DNA of 64,000 nt, taken from contig NZ_JAADJV010000004.1 of NCBI RefSeq assembly GCF_011684115.1, positions 124,001 through 188,000 on the forward strand, given 5' to 3'. How positions within the stretch are numbered: position 1 is the stretch's first letter; the number at the start of each line of letters is the position of its first letter. The notes under the pieces were generated by a model. The model was not told the DNA's origin. It saw nothing but the letters and a program-made list of their open reading frames with translations, and ran no database searches. This document shows positions 48,253 to 59,873 of the stretch, piece by piece. Source of the stretch: Rahnella aceris. GTDB lineage: Bacteria > Pseudomonadota > Gammaproteobacteria > Enterobacterales > Enterobacteriaceae. Made by a program: the position numbers and the translations under genes.

Positions 48253-49689
48253 TCAGGACAGCAGGCGGTTATACAGGGTGATATATTCCTGCGCAGCCAC
48301 CTTCCAGCCAAAATCAATACCCATGGCGTGTTGTTGGACGTGTCGCCAGTGTTTCGGTCGGCTCCACAAAACAAATGCCCGGCGGATCGCATTTCCCAGC
48401 GATTTCCCCGTTGCTTCTTCAAAGACAAAACCACTGGCTGTTCCGTCGGCCAGATTTTCCAGTGCACAATCGACCACCGTGTCGGCCAGCCCGCCGGTGC
48501 GGCGCACCAGCGGCAACGTACCGTATTTGAGGCCATATAATTGGGTTAATCCGCAAGGCTCAAAACGGCTCGGCACCATAATGACATCCGCCCCGCCGAT
48601 AATGCGATGGGAAAACGCTTCGTGATAGCCGAGCTGCACGCCGACCTGGCCAGGATTGTCCGCCGCGGCTGCCAGAAATGCCTGTTGCAGCACCGCGTCA
48701 CCCGCGCCCAGCAGCGCCAGCTGACCGCCGCGTTCGAGTAAATCCGGCAAGGCTTCCAGCACCAGATCCAGCCCTTTCTGGCTGGTCAGGCGACTGACGA
48801 CAGCAAATACCAGCCGCGAATCATCCACATCCAGCCCCATCGCCCGTTGCAGATAGGCTTTATTGACCGCTTTCGAGCGTAAATCCTCCGCGTCGTAACG
48901 CGCTGACAGCAGCACGTCATCACGCGGCTGCCAGATAGCGTCATCGACGCCGTTAAGGATCCCCGTCAGCCGCCCTTGCATTTCACGTTCCAGCAGCAGC
49001 GATTCCATGCCATAGCCAAATTCCGGACGGGTGATTTCTTTCGCGTACGTTGGGCTGACGGTGGTCACGTGGTCGGAATAGAACAGACCGGCTTTCAGGA
49101 AAGATATCTGGCCGTAGAATTCCAGCCCGTGCATCTGAAAGAACTCGCGCGGGATATACAGCTCATCGAGATGATGCGCGCCAAACAATCCCTGAAACGC
49201 CAGATTATGTACGGTGAAAACCGTCCGCACCGGCGCATTACGGGCGCGGATATACGCGGAACATAGACCGGCGTGCCAGTCATGAGAGTGGACGATATCG
49301 GGTTGCCAGTGTGGATCGAAATTCAGTGCCAGTTCGCAGGCCATCCAGCTCAGCAACGCAAAGCGCAGATGGTTATCCGGATAGGCAAACGACGATTGAT
49401 CGTGATACGGGCTGCCGGGACGGTCATACAATCCCGGCACATCAATCAGATAAATACCCACGCCATCAAAGTAACCCAGTGAAAGGGTGACATGCCCGGC
49501 AAAAGTTGCCAGCGTGCCAATCACCTGTGTTTCCCCCAGTCCTTTTTTGACGTCAGGGAAAGCCGGAATGAGCACGCGGACATCCGCGCCTTCCGCAATC
49601 TGAGCGGCGGGTAATGCACCGGCGACATCCGCAAGGCCGCCCGTTTTTAACAGCGGAAACAGCTCAGAACAAACATGTAAAACCTGCAT
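48253..49689 (-). CDS. glgA: Glycogen synthase
   Basis: 478-residue GT5 glycogen synthase using ADP-glucose. The ADP-glucose-binding KTGGLADV lies at residues 15-22, and the C-terminal domain shows [34 protein letters not shown]. Fourth gene of the operon. Confidence 0.97.
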   Translation of the reverse strand: MQVLHVCSELFPLLKTGGLADVAGALPAAQIAEGADVRVLIPAFPDVKKGLGETQVIGTLATFAGHVTLSLGYFDGVGIYLIDVPGLYDRPGSPYHDQSSFAYPDNHLRFALLSWMACELALNFDPHWQPDIVHSHDWHAGLCSAYIRARNAPVRTVFTVHNLAFQGLFGAHHLDELYIPREFFQMHGLEFYGQISFLKAGLFYSDHVTTVSPTYAKEITRPEFGYGMESLLLEREMQGRLTGILNGVDDAIWQPRDDVLLSARYDAEDLRSKAVNKAYLQRAMGLDVDDSRLVFAVVSRLTSQKGLDLVLEALPDLLERGGQLALLGAGDAVLQQAFLAAAADNPGQVGVQLGYHEAFSHRIIGGADVIMVPSRFEPCGLTQLYGLKYGTLPLVRRTGGLADTVVDCALENLADGTASGFVFEEATGKSLGNAIRRAFVLWSRPKHWRHVQQHAMGIDFGWKVAAQEYITLYNRLLS

Positions 49690-49760
49690 TCGCGCTCCTG
49701 ATTATCCCGGTCATCCCGGCGTTCACCAGGATGACGAAAAGTCGTACTTCTATCGTCTGT

Positions 49761-51038
49761 TTATAGTTTCGCCAGCATTGCGCGGGTCACCAGCACCACG
49801 CCACCTTCCGAACGGTAGAAACGGCGGCTGTCTTCATCGGCATTCTCACCAATCACCATGCCTTCAGGGATCTGACAAGCGCGGTCAATGACGCATTTGC
49901 GCAGACGGCATGAACGCCCCACATTCACATCCGGCAGGATGATGGCCGAATCGATATTGCAGAAAGAGTTGACGCGTACCCGCGGGAACAGCACGGAATG
50001 CACCACCACCGAACCGGAAACAATCACGCCACCGGCCACCAGCGAATTCATGGTCATGCCGTGGCTGCCTGAGCGATCCTGTACAAATTTGGCGGGCGGA
50101 AGCGGCTCCATGTGGGTACGGATCGGCCAGTCGCGGTCGTACATATCCAGTTCCGGCGTGACAGAAGCCAGATCCAGATTAGCGCGCCAGTAGGCATCGA
50201 GCGTGCCGACATCACGCCAGTACGGCGGCGCTTCATCGTTTTGCGTGACGCAGGAAAGACCAAACGGATGCGCGCGGGCAACGCCCTGACGGGTCAGTTT
50301 CGGGATCAGGTCTTTGCCGAAATCGTGGCTCGACTCTTCACTCGCCATATCTTCTTCGAGCATGCGAAACAGATAGTCTGCATTAAAAATGTAGATGCCC
50401 ATGCTCGCCAGCGCCATATCGGGATTGCCGGGCATCGGCGGCGGGTCTTTGGGTTTTTCGACGAAACTGGTGATGTGATAATCCTCAGTGACGCCGATAA
50501 CACCGAATTCACTGGCCTCGGTGCGCGGCACTTCCAGGCAGGCGACGGTACATTCACCGCCCTTCTGCACATGGTCGATCAGCATCCGCGAGTAGTCCAT
50601 CTTGTAGATATGATCACCCGCCAGGATCACCACAAACTCGGCGTTATAGCGGCGGATGATATCCAGATTCTGATAAACCGCATCGGCGGTACCTTTGTAC
50701 CAGTGCTCGGTGCTGTGGCGTTGCTGCGCCGGAAGTAAATCCACGAATTCGTTCATTTCTTCGTTAAGGAAAGACCAGCCGCGCTGGATATGCTGAACCA
50801 GCGTGTGTGACTGATATTGTGTAATCACGCCGATGCGACGAATGCCGGAGTTCAGGCAATTTGACAGGGCGAAATCAATGATGCGGAATTTTCCGCCAAA
50901 GTGAACGGCGGGTTTTGCCCGGGTTGCGGTTAAATCTTTCAGTCTCGAACCACGGCCCCCGGCAAGGATTAATGCCACGGATTTCAGCGGCAACTGCCTT
51001 GCCAGCATGACCGGGTCCCGGTTATCTAATGTCGCCAT
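49761..51038 (-). CDS. glgC: Glucose-1-phosphate adenylyltransferase
   Basis: 425 residues. Makes ADP-glucose, the committed and allosterically controlled step of glycogen synthesis. [39 protein letters not shown] is the nucleotide-binding start; the C-terminal beta-helix includes [27 protein letters not shown]. The frame opens 28 codons earlier, but the ATG at 51038 has AAGGAGTCAGAT before it and matches E. coli. Confidence 0.97.
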   Translation of the reverse strand: MATLDNRDPVMLARQLPLKSVALILAGGRGSRLKDLTATRAKPAVHFGGKFRIIDFALSNCLNSGIRRIGVITQYQSHTLVQHIQRGWSFLNEEMNEFVDLLPAQQRHSTEHWYKGTADAVYQNLDIIRRYNAEFVVILAGDHIYKMDYSRMLIDHVQKGGECTVACLEVPRTEASEFGVIGVTEDYHITSFVEKPKDPPPMPGNPDMALASMGIYIFNADYLFRMLEEDMASEESSHDFGKDLIPKLTRQGVARAHPFGLSCVTQNDEAPPYWRDVGTLDAYWRANLDLASVTPELDMYDRDWPIRTHMEPLPPAKFVQDRSGSHGMTMNSLVAGGVIVSGSVVVHSVLFPRVRVNSFCNIDSAIILPDVNVGRSCRLRKCVIDRACQIPEGMVIGENADEDSRRFYRSEGGVVLVTRAMLAKL

Positions 51039-51055
51039 ATCTGACTCCTTTGTTT

Positions 51056-53080
51056 TTATAATGACCGGCTCTGTGAAGTGAAATCTTGTAGGACACAGAG
51101 GGTTTTTGCTGCTGCCCGCCATTGCGAGCCTTCCATGACACGCCGGGGTTCCTCATCAAAAAGCACGCTGTTGAACGGTGCCACTGGCTGCCAGTTTCCC
51201 GGAGGCAGGTGCAAATCCACCTCGTGCAGCGAGGCATTAACGATAACCAACCAGCGCTGTGACAGGCAGATTTGCAGCCACTGCTGCGGCCCCTGCTCCC
51301 AGTCGCCGGGGCTCATCGGTTGCCCCTGTTGATTCAGCCATTGCACGTCATCGCTGCCTTCCTGCCACCAGCGGTTTTGCGTCAGTGCCGGAATTTTCCG
51401 GCGCAGCGCAATCAGCGCGCAGGTATAGGCTGTCAGGCTTTCATCGGCGTTCTCCCAGTCAAGCCAGGTCAGCGGATTGTCCTGACAGTAGGCATTGTTG
51501 TTGCCCGACTGGCTGTTGCCGAGTTCATCACCGGCCAGCAACATCGGCGTGCCCTGTGACAAACAGAGCGTCGCCAGCAAGGCACGCTGGCTGAGACGGC
51601 GCTGCTGTAATACGCCTTCAGACGCCGCAAGCCCTTCTTCACCGTGGTTTTGGCTGAAATTTTCGTTATGGCCGTCGCGATTTTCTTCACCGTTGGCCTG
51701 GTTATGTTTCTGGTTAAAACTGACGAGATCGCGCAACGTGAAACCGTCGTGCGCCGTCAGCATGTTGATGCTGGCGTAAGGCTCACGCTGCGCGGGGTTG
51801 AACTTGTCGGCGGAGGCGGCAAAACGCCCGGCAAACTGCCCCAGAGAAAGATCGCCATGCAGCCAGAACTGGCGCATATCGTCGCGCCACACATCACTCC
51901 ATTCGGCAAAGGGTGCGGGGAAATTTCCGAGCTGATAGCCCCCGGCCCCGATATCCCACGGCTCGGCAATCAGTTTGATTTTCGAGAGGATGTCATCGTG
52001 TTTAATGGCCAGGAACAACGGCGATTGTGCGGTGAATTCCGGTGTTCTGCCGAGAACTGTCGCTAAATCAAAACGGAAGCCATCAACATGACATTCACGT
52101 ACCCAGTAATGCAGGCAATCGAGGGTCCAGGCGATCATGTCCTCGTCCATCAGCCGTATCGTGTTGCCGCAGCCGGTCATGTTGTTGTCGGAACCGTCGT
52201 CGTTAAGCCAGTACCCGCTGGCGTTATCAATGCCACGAAACGAAATAAACGGCCCGTCGATATCCAGCTCAGCGCTGTGGTTGAACACCACGTCGAGGAT
52301 CACTTCAATACCCGCCTGATGCAGTGCTTTAACCGCCGATTTAAATTCATTCAGCGCCGACACACCGCCCAGCCCGCTGGCGTAACGCGGTTCAACCGCG
52401 CACGGTGCCAGCACGTTGTAGCCCCAGTAATTACTCAGCCCAAGGTGTTGCAGGCGTGGTTCGTCGGCATGATGCTGCACCGGCAAAAGTTCTATCGCGG
52501 TGACGCCCAGATGCTGCAAATATTCAAGCATCACCGGATGTGCCAGCCCGGCATAGGTGCCGCGAAGGGCTGCCGGAATATGGGGATGCTGGCGAGTGAG
52601 GCCGCGCACATGCGCCTCGTAAATCACCGTTTCACCCCAGGGTTTCGCGGGCGGTTGATCATCACCCCAGTCGAAATTTCCGGCGACCACCACGGATTTC
52701 GGCGCAACCACGGCGCTGTCTTTATCGTCGGGCGCATCGGTGCCGCCGGTGAACCGTGCGTTGTCGAGCAGTACGCCGTCAATCGCACGTGCGCTTGGGT
52801 CGATCAGCACTTTCTTCGGGTTAAACCGGTGACCCTTTTTCGGGTCGAACGGTCCGTAAACCCGGTAGCCGTAGCGTTGTCCGGCTTTCAGCCCCGGCAC
52901 AAACCCATGCCAGAGATGGCCGGTGCGCCCGGTCAAAGGCAAATGTTGCTCGCTGCCGGTCTCATCAAAAAGACAGAGTTCCACTTTTTCCGCATGTGCA
53001 GAGTACAGGCAAAAATTGACGCCACTATCTCTGAGATGCGCACCAAAAGGTGCGGGCAGACCGGGACCGAGCTGTTTCAT
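51056..53080 (-). CDS. glgX: Glycogen debranching enzyme
   Basis: 674-residue GH13 isoamylase-type enzyme that removes the short side chains left by GlgP. It has an N-terminal CBM48 domain ([30 protein letters not shown]). Catalytic motifs are [30 protein letters not shown] and [10 protein letters not shown]. The start codon overlaps the glgB stop by one base. It lies before glgC (17-base gap). Confidence 0.97.
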   Translation of the reverse strand: MKQLGPGLPAPFGAHLRDSGVNFCLYSAHAEKVELCLFDETGSEQHLPLTGRTGHLWHGFVPGLKAGQRYGYRVYGPFDPKKGHRFNPKKVLIDPSARAIDGVLLDNARFTGGTDAPDDKDSAVVAPKSVVVAGNFDWGDDQPPAKPWGETVIYEAHVRGLTRQHPHIPAALRGTYAGLAHPVMLEYLQHLGVTAIELLPVQHHADEPRLQHLGLSNYWGYNVLAPCAVEPRYASGLGGVSALNEFKSAVKALHQAGIEVILDVVFNHSAELDIDGPFISFRGIDNASGYWLNDDGSDNNMTGCGNTIRLMDEDMIAWTLDCLHYWVRECHVDGFRFDLATVLGRTPEFTAQSPLFLAIKHDDILSKIKLIAEPWDIGAGGYQLGNFPAPFAEWSDVWRDDMRQFWLHGDLSLGQFAGRFAASADKFNPAQREPYASINMLTAHDGFTLRDLVSFNQKHNQANGEENRDGHNENFSQNHGEEGLAASEGVLQQRRLSQRALLATLCLSQGTPMLLAGDELGNSQSGNNNAYCQDNPLTWLDWENADESLTAYTCALIALRRKIPALTQNRWWQEGSDDVQWLNQQGQPMSPGDWEQGPQQWLQICLSQRWLVIVNASLHEVDLHLPPGNWQPVAPFNSVLFDEEPRRVMEGSQWRAAAKTLCVLQDFTSQSRSL

Positions 53081-55263
53081 TACGCCTCCCTTCGCAAATA
53101 AACCGTCGCCAGCGGCGGAATAGTCACGCTGATCGAATGGTCACGCTGATGATGGCCAATATTTTCACTGTAAATATCGCAACCGTTGCCGACATTACTG
53201 CCACGGTAAAAATGCGAATCGGTATTGAGGATTTCGTGATAACGCCCAGGCTGACTGATGCCTATGCGATAATGCTCACGCGGAACCGGCGTAAAGTTAC
53301 TGATGACGATCACTTCACCGCCATTTTCGTCACGGCGGGCAAAGGCGAAAATCGAGTTTTCGTGATCGTCGACCACCAGCCATTCGAAACCGCGCGGGTT
53401 GTAATCGAGCTCATACAACGGCGCATTGGCCTGATAGGTCTGGTTCAGGTCGCGTACCAGATGTTGTACGCCGCTGTGCCAGCCGCTTGGATCGTCAAGC
53501 AGATGCCAGTCGAGGCTGGCGTCAAAATTCCACTCACGCCCCTGCGCAAATTCATTGCCCATAAACAGCAGTTTCTTACCCGGATGTGCCCACATAAAGC
53601 CGTAGTAAGCGCGCAGGTTGGCGAACTTCTGCCACACATCGCCGGGCATTTTATCCAGCAAGGATTTTTTACCGTGTACCACTTCGTCGTGGGACAGCGG
53701 CAATATAAAGTTCTCGCTGTAAGCGTAAAGCACGCCGAATGTCATGAGGTTGTGATGATATTTGCGGTGAACCGGATCAAGCTGCATATAGGTCAGGGAA
53801 TCGTGCATCCAGCCCATATTCCACTTGTAATGGAAACCCAGCCCGTTAGCATCCGGCGGCATGGTGACGCCGGGATAATCGGTCGATTCTTCCGCCAGCG
53901 TCACCGCACCGCCGAGTTCACGACCAATGGTCTGGTTGGTGTATTTCAGGAAGGAAATGGCTTCGAGGTTTTCGCGGCCACCGTAATAATTCGGGATCCA
54001 CTCCCCGGCTTTACGGCTGTAATCGCGGTAAATCATGGAAGCCACCGCATCGACACGCAGGCCGTCAATGCCAAACCGTTCAATCCAGTAAAAACCATTG
54101 CCTGCCAGATAGTTACGCACTTCATGGCGGCCATAGTTATAAATCAGCGTGTTCCAGTCCTGATGATAACCTTCACGGGGATCGGCATATTCGTACAGCG
54201 CGGTGCCGTCAAACTGCGCTAAACCATAGGTGTCGCTCGGAAAATGTCCCGGCACCCAGTCGAGAATGACGTTCAGCCCGGCGTTATGCGCGGCATCGAC
54301 AAAGGCTTTGAATTCCATCGGCGTGCCGAAACGACGGGTCGGCGCATACATGCCAAGCGGCTGATAACCCCAGCTCCCGTCGAACGGATGTTCGTTGACC
54401 GGCATCAGTTCGATGTGCGTAAAACCCATCCATTTGGCATATGAGACTAATTGCTCGGCCAGTTCACCATAGCTGAGCCAGAAATTATCATCGGTATGAC
54501 GACGCCAGGAACCCAGGTGCACTTCATACACGGAAACCGGCTGATTCAGCGCATTGGCTTTCTTTCGGCTTTCTGAATGCGGCACAACATCCGGTAATTT
54601 ACGCACGCACGAGGCAGTATCCGGACGCATCTGCGCCTCAAAAGCATAAGGGTCGGCGCGCAGGCTGACATGCCCGCGGCAGTCGATAATTTCGAATTTA
54701 TACAGTTGACCTTCGCGGACGGCGGGAATGAAGAGTTCCCAGATACCATTTTCACGGCGCTGGCGCATCGGGTGTCGGCGGCCGTCCCAGAAGTTGAATT
54801 CACCCACGACGGAAACCCGCGTGGCGTTCGGTGCCCAGACGGCAAAACTGACACCCTCGACGTCATCCAGCGTTTGCAGATGTGCGCCGAGTTTTTCGTA
54901 TGGCCGCAGGTGCGTGCCTTCCGCCAACAACCAGATATCCAGTTCCTGCAACAATGTGCCGAACCGGTACGGATCGTCAATCACATGCAGATTCTCGCCC
55001 CAGCGGACTTCCAGCTTGTAACGAAAGGCATTTTTACGCCGCGGGATCAGGCCGACAAAGAAACCACGATCATCGTAACGACGCAGTTCCGCCACCTGTT
55101 TACCTTTTTCTACATCAATAACCCAGACCTGATCCGCATCCGGCAACAGGGCACGCACTTCCAGCCCGGCGGCCACAGAATGCATACCCAAAAGAGAAAA
55201 AGGATCAGCGTAGTGGCCAGATATAATTTGGTTAATGACGTGCTGATCGGGAAGTACAGACAT
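53080..55263 (-). CDS. glgB: 1,4-alpha-glucan branching enzyme
   Basis: 727-residue GH13 branching enzyme with two N-terminal CBM48-type domains. Motifs include [27 protein letters not shown] and AEESTDYPG. First gene of glgBXCAP. The 412 bases between it and asd hold the asd terminator (55598-55624); I found no regulatory motif in the rest. Confidence 0.97.
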   Translation of the reverse strand: MSVLPDQHVINQIISGHYADPFSLLGMHSVAAGLEVRALLPDADQVWVIDVEKGKQVAELRRYDDRGFFVGLIPRRKNAFRYKLEVRWGENLHVIDDPYRFGTLLQELDIWLLAEGTHLRPYEKLGAHLQTLDDVEGVSFAVWAPNATRVSVVGEFNFWDGRRHPMRQRRENGIWELFIPAVREGQLYKFEIIDCRGHVSLRADPYAFEAQMRPDTASCVRKLPDVVPHSESRKKANALNQPVSVYEVHLGSWRRHTDDNFWLSYGELAEQLVSYAKWMGFTHIELMPVNEHPFDGSWGYQPLGMYAPTRRFGTPMEFKAFVDAAHNAGLNVILDWVPGHFPSDTYGLAQFDGTALYEYADPREGYHQDWNTLIYNYGRHEVRNYLAGNGFYWIERFGIDGLRVDAVASMIYRDYSRKAGEWIPNYYGGRENLEAISFLKYTNQTIGRELGGAVTLAEESTDYPGVTMPPDANGLGFHYKWNMGWMHDSLTYMQLDPVHRKYHHNLMTFGVLYAYSENFILPLSHDEVVHGKKSLLDKMPGDVWQKFANLRAYYGFMWAHPGKKLLFMGNEFAQGREWNFDASLDWHLLDDPSGWHSGVQHLVRDLNQTYQANAPLYELDYNPRGFEWLVVDDHENSIFAFARRDENGGEVIVISNFTPVPREHYRIGISQPGRYHEILNTDSHFYRGSNVGNGCDIYSENIGHHQRDHSISVTIPPLATVYLRREA

Positions 55264-55597
55264 GTATTTCGTCCTATGATTAATTAAATCAATAAATCCA
55301 ATAAAATCATTCAGGTATTCAATACGAAACGTGATCCCAGTGTGCTCCCCTTTTTATCGCCGCTTTGTGATCCGGCTGTGTTTCGGTTTTGCCAAAAAGT
55401 GCGCGATGACGCTTACGCTCACAATTTCCAAATAAGTGCTTATTTCAGCTTCTCAAAGAGGCATAGCTCTTCTACTAAGCATAGACAAAGGTTCGAAAAA
55501 TCAGCGGGAAGAAACCGATGAATTTTTCGCAAAATGAAATACAGAGAGTTGCGCTGGAAAAAGGCGGATAAACGGTGAAGTGATTGATGACAGAATC

Positions 55598-55624
55598 AAA
55601 AACGGGACACCGTGCTGGTGTCCC
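55598..55624 (-). terminator. Terminator after asd
   Basis: Perfect stem GGGACACC/GGTGTCCC with a 5-base loop, then GTTTTT on the minus strand, about 50 bases after the asd stop. Confidence 0.85.
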
Positions 55625-55675
55625 GCAGGGAAATCTTTACAAAGAAAACAGGGCAGTTTTCAATATTGCATCGCG

Positions 55676-56779
55676 TTAGAGAAGAATACGCAGCATGCGG
55701 CGTAAAGGCTCTGCCGCGCCCCACAGCAGCTGATCACCCACGGTGAATGCAGACAGATATTGCGGGCCCATATTCAGTTTACGCAGACGGCCGACCGGTG
55801 TGTTCATGGTGCCGGTGACAGCCGCTGGCGTCAGTTCACGCATCGACAGTTCGCGGTCATTTGGGATCACGCGAACCCAGTCATTATGCGAAGCCAGCAT
55901 CTGTTCGATTTCCGGAATTGACACGTCTTGTTTCAATTTCAGCGTGAAAGCCTGGCTGTGACAACGCAGCGCGCCGATACGAACACACAGGCCATCCACC
56001 GGAATAATGCTGGAAGTGCCGAGAATTTTGTTGGTTTCCGCCTGACCTTTCCATTCTTCTTTGGTCTGGCCGTTATCGAGCTGTTTGTCGATCCACGGGA
56101 TCAGACCGCCCGCCAGCGGAACACCGAAATTATCGGTTGGCAACGTACCGCTGCGGGTCAGCGCGGTCACTTTACGTTCGATGTCCAGAATGGCGGAAGC
56201 CGGGTTTTCCAGCTCTTTCGCCACGCTGCTATGCAGCATACCCATCTGGGTCAGCAGTTCACGCATGTGACGCGCTCCGCCGCCGGAAGCTGCCTGGTAC
56301 GTGGCAACAGACGCCCACTCGATCAGGTCATTCGCAAACAGGCCGCCGAGCGACATCAGCATCAGGCTGACGGTGCAGTTACCGCCCACAAAGGTTTTAA
56401 TGCCTTTGTCGATGCCCTGATGGATCACTGCGCTGTTCACCGGGTCAAGGATGATTATCGCGTCATCTTCCATTCTCAGAGAGGATGCTGCGTCAATCCA
56501 GTAGCCAGACCAACCGATTTCACGCAGCTTAGGATAGATTTCATTGGTATAATCGCCGCCCTGACAGGTGATGATAATGTCCAGCGCGCTCAGAGCGTCC
56601 AGATCATAGGCATCCTGCAAGGTTCCGGACTGACCCGTGAAAGAAGGCGCGGCCTGACCGTGCTGAGAGGTGGAGAAGAATACCGGACGGATAGCGTCGA
56701 AATCGCGTTCTTCAATCATGCGTTGCATGAGTACAGAACCGACCATCCCGCGCCAGCCAACGAAACCTACATTTTTCAT
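55676..56779 (-). CDS. asd: Aspartate-semialdehyde dehydrogenase
   Basis: 367 residues. Forms aspartate semialdehyde for lysine, diaminopimelate, threonine and methionine synthesis. NADP-binding start [21 protein letters not shown]; catalytic Cys135 in GGNCTVSL; substrate-binding [12 protein letters not shown] region. The frame is open 38 codons further upstream, but [11 protein letters not shown] is the family start and has AGGA before it. Upstream of glgB on the same strand, as in E. coli. Confidence 0.98.
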   Translation of the reverse strand: MKNVGFVGWRGMVGSVLMQRMIEERDFDAIRPVFFSTSQHGQAAPSFTGQSGTLQDAYDLDALSALDIIITCQGGDYTNEIYPKLREIGWSGYWIDAASSLRMEDDAIIILDPVNSAVIHQGIDKGIKTFVGGNCTVSLMLMSLGGLFANDLIEWASVATYQAASGGGARHMRELLTQMGMLHSSVAKELENPASAILDIERKVTALTRSGTLPTDNFGVPLAGGLIPWIDKQLDNGQTKEEWKGQAETNKILGTSSIIPVDGLCVRIGALRCHSQAFTLKLKQDVSIPEIEQMLASHNDWVRVIPNDRELSMRELTPAAVTGTMNTPVGRLRKLNMGPQYLSAFTVGDQLLWGAAEPLRRMLRILL

Positions 56780-56989
56780 AATATCTGTCCTGCCCTGAGG
56801 GTGATAACTGCTTAAAACGGCTTGAACGCGCGTTTGCACTAAGTTAGTGCCTGTTTTGATGCACTGTGCCCCGTTAACGCGCTGGTCTACCACCTTACAA
56901 AATGTAGTAGAAGTGGCAAGTGAATTTAATCAATAGTGCAGCTTTTAATAGCAGCGCAACTTATAACAGGCATTTTTTCTGAGGTAGTC

Positions 56990-57583
56990 ATGACCGAAAT
57001 GATTTCAGCAACCATTTTGCTGTTTTTAATTATGGATCCGCTGGGCAACTTACCGATTTTTATGTCGGTTTTAAAACATCTCGACCCGAAACGTCGCCGG
57101 GTCGTGTTAATCCGCGAAATGCTGATCGCACTGATCCTGATGCTGATCTTCCTGTTCGCCGGGGAAAAAATCCTGTCGTTCCTGAATTTACGTACCGAAA
57201 CCGTGTCGATTTCCGGCGGTATTATTTTGTTCCTGATTGCTATCAAAATGATTTTCCCGTCAGAAGAGAAAAGCAGCAGCGGCCTGCCAGCCGGTGAAGA
57301 ACCCTTCCTCGTACCGATGGCCATCCCGCTGGTTGCTGGCCCGTCGATTCTCGCCACGCTGATGCTGCTTTCGCACCAGTATCCGAATCAGATGAGTCAT
57401 CTCACGCTGGCGCTGTTTATCGCCTGGGGCATGTCGATGGCGATCCTTCTGCTGTCGAACCTGTTCCTGCGCCTGCTCGGCGACAAAGGCGTCAGCGCCC
57501 TCGAACGCCTGATGGGCCTGATTCTGGTGATGCTCTCAACACAGATGTTCCTTGATGGGATCAGGGCGTATCTGAAGATTTAG
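56990..57583 (+). CDS. yhgN: MarC-family membrane protein YhgN
   Basis: 197-residue MarC/NAAT-family inner-membrane protein with six hydrophobic segments (LFLIMDPLGNLPIFMSVLKHL; VSISGGIILFLIAIKMIFP; PFLVPMAIPLVAGPSILATLMLLSHQ). The function is not firmly established. The ATG at 56990 after GAGGTAGTC matches the E. coli start. Divergent from asd. It ends at a terminator that is repeated 753 bases further on. Confidence 0.94.
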   Translation: MTEMISATILLFLIMDPLGNLPIFMSVLKHLDPKRRRVVLIREMLIALILMLIFLFAGEKILSFLNLRTETVSISGGIILFLIAIKMIFPSEEKSSSGLPAGEEPFLVPMAIPLVAGPSILATLMLLSHQYPNQMSHLTLALFIAWGMSMAILLLSNLFLRLLGDKGVSALERLMGLILVMLSTQMFLDGIRAYLKI

Positions 57584-57592
57584 CGGCAGAAA

Positions 57593-57628
57593 AAACGAAA
57601 AAGGCGAGCCACGCGTCTCGCCTTTTTT
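57593..57628 (+). terminator. Terminator after yhgN; first copy of a direct repeat
   Basis: Stem GGCGAG/CTCGCC with A- and T-runs, so it can act in both directions (yhgN on plus, the HigA-like gene on minus). The 34 bases 57593-57626 recur at 58346-58379 with one difference. Confidence 0.9.
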
Positions 57629-57637
57629 ACATCTGTT

Positions 57638-57928
57638 TTAAATCGTTTTAAGCGTCTGGATAATTTGCGGATTCAGTTCGAGCATTTTCAATAATTTCAG
57701 CGCAGCGCCATTCGGCAAACGCTTTTGTTGTTCCCACGCCTGCACCAGCGAAGGAGATACACCGAGCAGTCGGGCAAATTCATCCTGCTTAATTCCCGCC
57801 TTTGTACGGATTTGTTTTACTTCGGGCATGGCAACACGCGTGATATGCGCAGGTGTCATTTCGCCTTTATGGATAGCGACCATCTCTTCAGCGGATTGTC
57901 GCAATTCTTCAAAGAATTCTTTCGTCAT
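57638..57928 (-). CDS. HigA/NadS-type XRE antitoxin
   Basis: 96 residues. The helix-turn-helix is in the middle (VKQIRTKAGIKQDEFARLLGVSPSLVQAWEQQKRLPNGAALKLLKML). The N-terminal half begins MTKEFFEELRQSAEEMVAIHKGE, typical of the antitoxins that follow RelE/HigB-like toxins in toxin-first pairs. It begins 15 bases after the toxin stop. Confidence 0.88.
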   Translation of the reverse strand: MTKEFFEELRQSAEEMVAIHKGEMTPAHITRVAMPEVKQIRTKAGIKQDEFARLLGVSPSLVQAWEQQKRLPNGAALKLLKMLELNPQIIQTLKTI

Positions 57929-57943
57929 GGTCTATCTCCTGTG

Positions 57944-58267
57944 TCATGACAGACTTCGTACAATGTTTTTCAAAATCAATTTTTCGCTTTCCGTCAGTGA
58001 ATCTTTCTCACTCTTCGGATAAACCAGCAGCATGAAAATCTGACCGTCAGCGCACAGGTAATAATAAATCGCCCGCACACCCGCACTTTTTCCACGCCTT
58101 TGATGACCCCAGCGGATTTTTCTGCATCCACCGGTGCCGACAATCAAAGCCCCTGCGTCGGGATAATGGGTGAGGTATTCCTGAAACTGGCGATATTCCT
58201 CCTCAGTCAGCAGCTCTTTGCATTTGCGGCTAAAGGTCGGGGTTTCGATAAACTCCAGATATTCCAT
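57944..58267 (-). CDS. RelE/HigB-like toxin
   Basis: 107 residues of the RelE/ParE superfamily, HigB-like: EFIETPTFSRKCKELLTEEEYRQFQEYL, then GTGGCRKIRWGHQRRGKSAGVRAIYYYLCADGQIFMLLVYPKSEKDSL. The basic beta-sheet and the RxIYYY stretch are typical of mRNA-cleaving ribosome-dependent toxins. The family begins at the ATG at 58267; upstream in-frame ATG (58276) and TTG (58288) are possible. Pairs with the XRE gene downstream. Confidence 0.87.
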   Translation of the reverse strand: MEYLEFIETPTFSRKCKELLTEEEYRQFQEYLTHYPDAGALIVGTGGCRKIRWGHQRRGKSAGVRAIYYYLCADGQIFMLLVYPKSEKDSLTESEKLILKNIVRSLS

Positions 58268-58345
58268 ATGACTCATTCCATGACTCAAGATGGCTGAATA
58301 ATACTCTCACAGGGTAAGAGTTCAACGCGAGGTTTTTCTCGTCAG

Positions 58346-58379
58346 AAACGAAAAAGGCGAGCCACGCGGCTCGCCTTTT
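58346..58379. terminator. Terminator after gntT; second copy of a direct repeat
   Basis: AAAAGGCGAGCC/GGCTCGCCTTTT hairpin with a 4-base loop, located 19 bases beyond the gntT stop. Same orientation and 33 of 34 bases identical to the copy at 57593-57626. Confidence 0.88.
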
Positions 58380-58398
58380 ATATGCTAACAATTTGTCG

Positions 58399-59715
58399 TC
58401 AGACGACCATCGACAACAGCAGACATCCCGCCAGACCGCACAGGGAAATGATGGTTTCCAGCACAGACCAGGATTTGAAGGTTTCGACAATGCTCAGGTT
58501 GAAATATTCCTTGAACAACCAGAAGCCCGGATCGTTGACGTGCGAGAAAATCACGCTGCCGGAACCGACGGCGATCACCATCAGTTCAGGGCTGACGCCC
58601 GTGGTGGCGATCAGTGGCGCGGCAATACCGCCCGCAGTAATCGCTGCCACGGTAGCAGACCCCAATGCGATACGCAGAACCGCCGCAATGGACCAGGCCA
58701 GCAGGATTGGCGAGAGCGTGCTGCCGTCCATCAGAGCTGCAATGTATTTTTCAATACCGCTGTCCACCAGCACCTGTTTAAACGCACCGCCACCGCCGAT
58801 GATTAACAACATCATCGCGATAATTTTGATGGAATCGGTCACAGTTGCCATCACATCTTCCATCTTACGGCCACGGTTCAGACCGAAAGTGAAGATAGCG
58901 ATCAGCACCGCAATCAGCGTTGCCATCACCGGGTCGCCGAAGAATTCAGCATACGCCAGCACCGGATGCCCTTTCGGCAGGATCATTTCGCAAAGTGCGC
59001 GGAATGCCATCAGAATAACCGGCACCAGTGAAGTCGCGACGCTGACGCCAAAGCCCGGCATCTCTTCTTCCGTGAAGGTTTTCGGGTTAAACAGACCTTC
59101 AGGCACCGGTTTGTCGATACCTTTCAGGAAGCGCGCATACACCGGCCCTGCCAGAATCACCGTCGGCACCGCCAGCAGTGAACCAAACAGCAGTGTTTTA
59201 CCCATATCCGCATGGAAAATCGTCGCAATCGCCGTCGGACCAGGGTGCGGAGGCAGGAACCCGTGTGTAACGGATAACGCAGCCGCCATCGGAACCCCGA
59301 CATACAGCAATGGTAAACGCGCCGCCGCGGCCACAGTGAAGACCAGTGGCAACATCAGCACGAAACCGACTTCATAGAACAGGGCAAACCCGACGATGAA
59401 ACCTGTCAGCACGATCGCCCACTGAATGTGCTCACGGCCAAACTTTTCGATAAGGGTGGTCGCGATACGTTGTGCGCCACCGCAATCCGCCAGCATTTTA
59501 CCGAGCATGGCACCGAAGCCCATGATCAGCGCAAGACTGCCAAGCGTCCCACCCACCCCGTTTTTGATCGAGGTGATAACTTTATCGACCGGCATTCCCT
59601 GCATAATCCCCACCGCCAGCGCGACAAGAATCAGTGCAATGAAGCCATTAAGCTTAAATCGGATCATAAGTAACAACAGCAGTGCAACACCCACCGCTAC
59701 AATAACTAATGGCAT
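58399..59715 (-). CDS. gntT: High-affinity gluconate permease
   Basis: 438-residue GntP-family transporter with about twelve membrane segments. It follows E. coli GntT (not GntU) almost residue for residue: MPLVIVAVGVALLLLLMIRFKLNGFIALILVALAVG; FGAMLGKMLADCGGAQRIATTLIEKFG; VTHGFLPPHPGPTAIATIF; SHVNDPGFWLFKEYFNL. It sits where E. coli has gntU, and is divergent from gntK with shared operators. Confidence 0.95.
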   Translation of the reverse strand: MPLVIVAVGVALLLLLMIRFKLNGFIALILVALAVGIMQGMPVDKVITSIKNGVGGTLGSLALIMGFGAMLGKMLADCGGAQRIATTLIEKFGREHIQWAIVLTGFIVGFALFYEVGFVLMLPLVFTVAAAARLPLLYVGVPMAAALSVTHGFLPPHPGPTAIATIFHADMGKTLLFGSLLAVPTVILAGPVYARFLKGIDKPVPEGLFNPKTFTEEEMPGFGVSVATSLVPVILMAFRALCEMILPKGHPVLAYAEFFGDPVMATLIAVLIAIFTFGLNRGRKMEDVMATVTDSIKIIAMMLLIIGGGGAFKQVLVDSGIEKYIAALMDGSTLSPILLAWSIAAVLRIALGSATVAAITAGGIAAPLIATTGVSPELMVIAVGSGSVIFSHVNDPGFWLFKEYFNLSIVETFKSWSVLETIISLCGLAGCLLLSMVV

Positions 59716-59849
59716 ATTCTTCCCCTCACGCTGTCACCCGGGTATGACTAAAAACCGGGTGAAGCATTGTTTTTAATTTTCAAGATGTTGTAGGAATTAA
59801 CAGTGCTACGGGTACAGACCGCGACCGCTAAAACAGCAGTGCATTCCTT

Positions 59850-59865
59850 TGTGATATTAGTCACA
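59850..59865. promoter_or_regulatory. CRP site between gntT and gntK
   Basis: TGTGA-TATTAG-TCACA, an exact match to the CRP core. It lies 135 bases before gntT and 97 before gntK, so it could activate either. Confidence 0.75.
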
Positions 59866-59873
59866 TCTCCATT

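Noticed and set aside
52088..54222. Long plus-strand frames across glgX and glgB
   Set aside because: They mirror the codon bias of the glg genes on the other strand and have no recognisable motif.
56780..56989. Possible lysine riboswitch before asd
   Set aside because: The 210-base region between asd and yhgN shows no conserved lysine-element helices that I can trace; it holds ordinary divergent promoters at most.
58382..59377. 331-codon plus-strand frame inside gntT
   Set aside because: Ser/Thr/Ile-rich reverse reading of a membrane protein gene; a known type of false frame.
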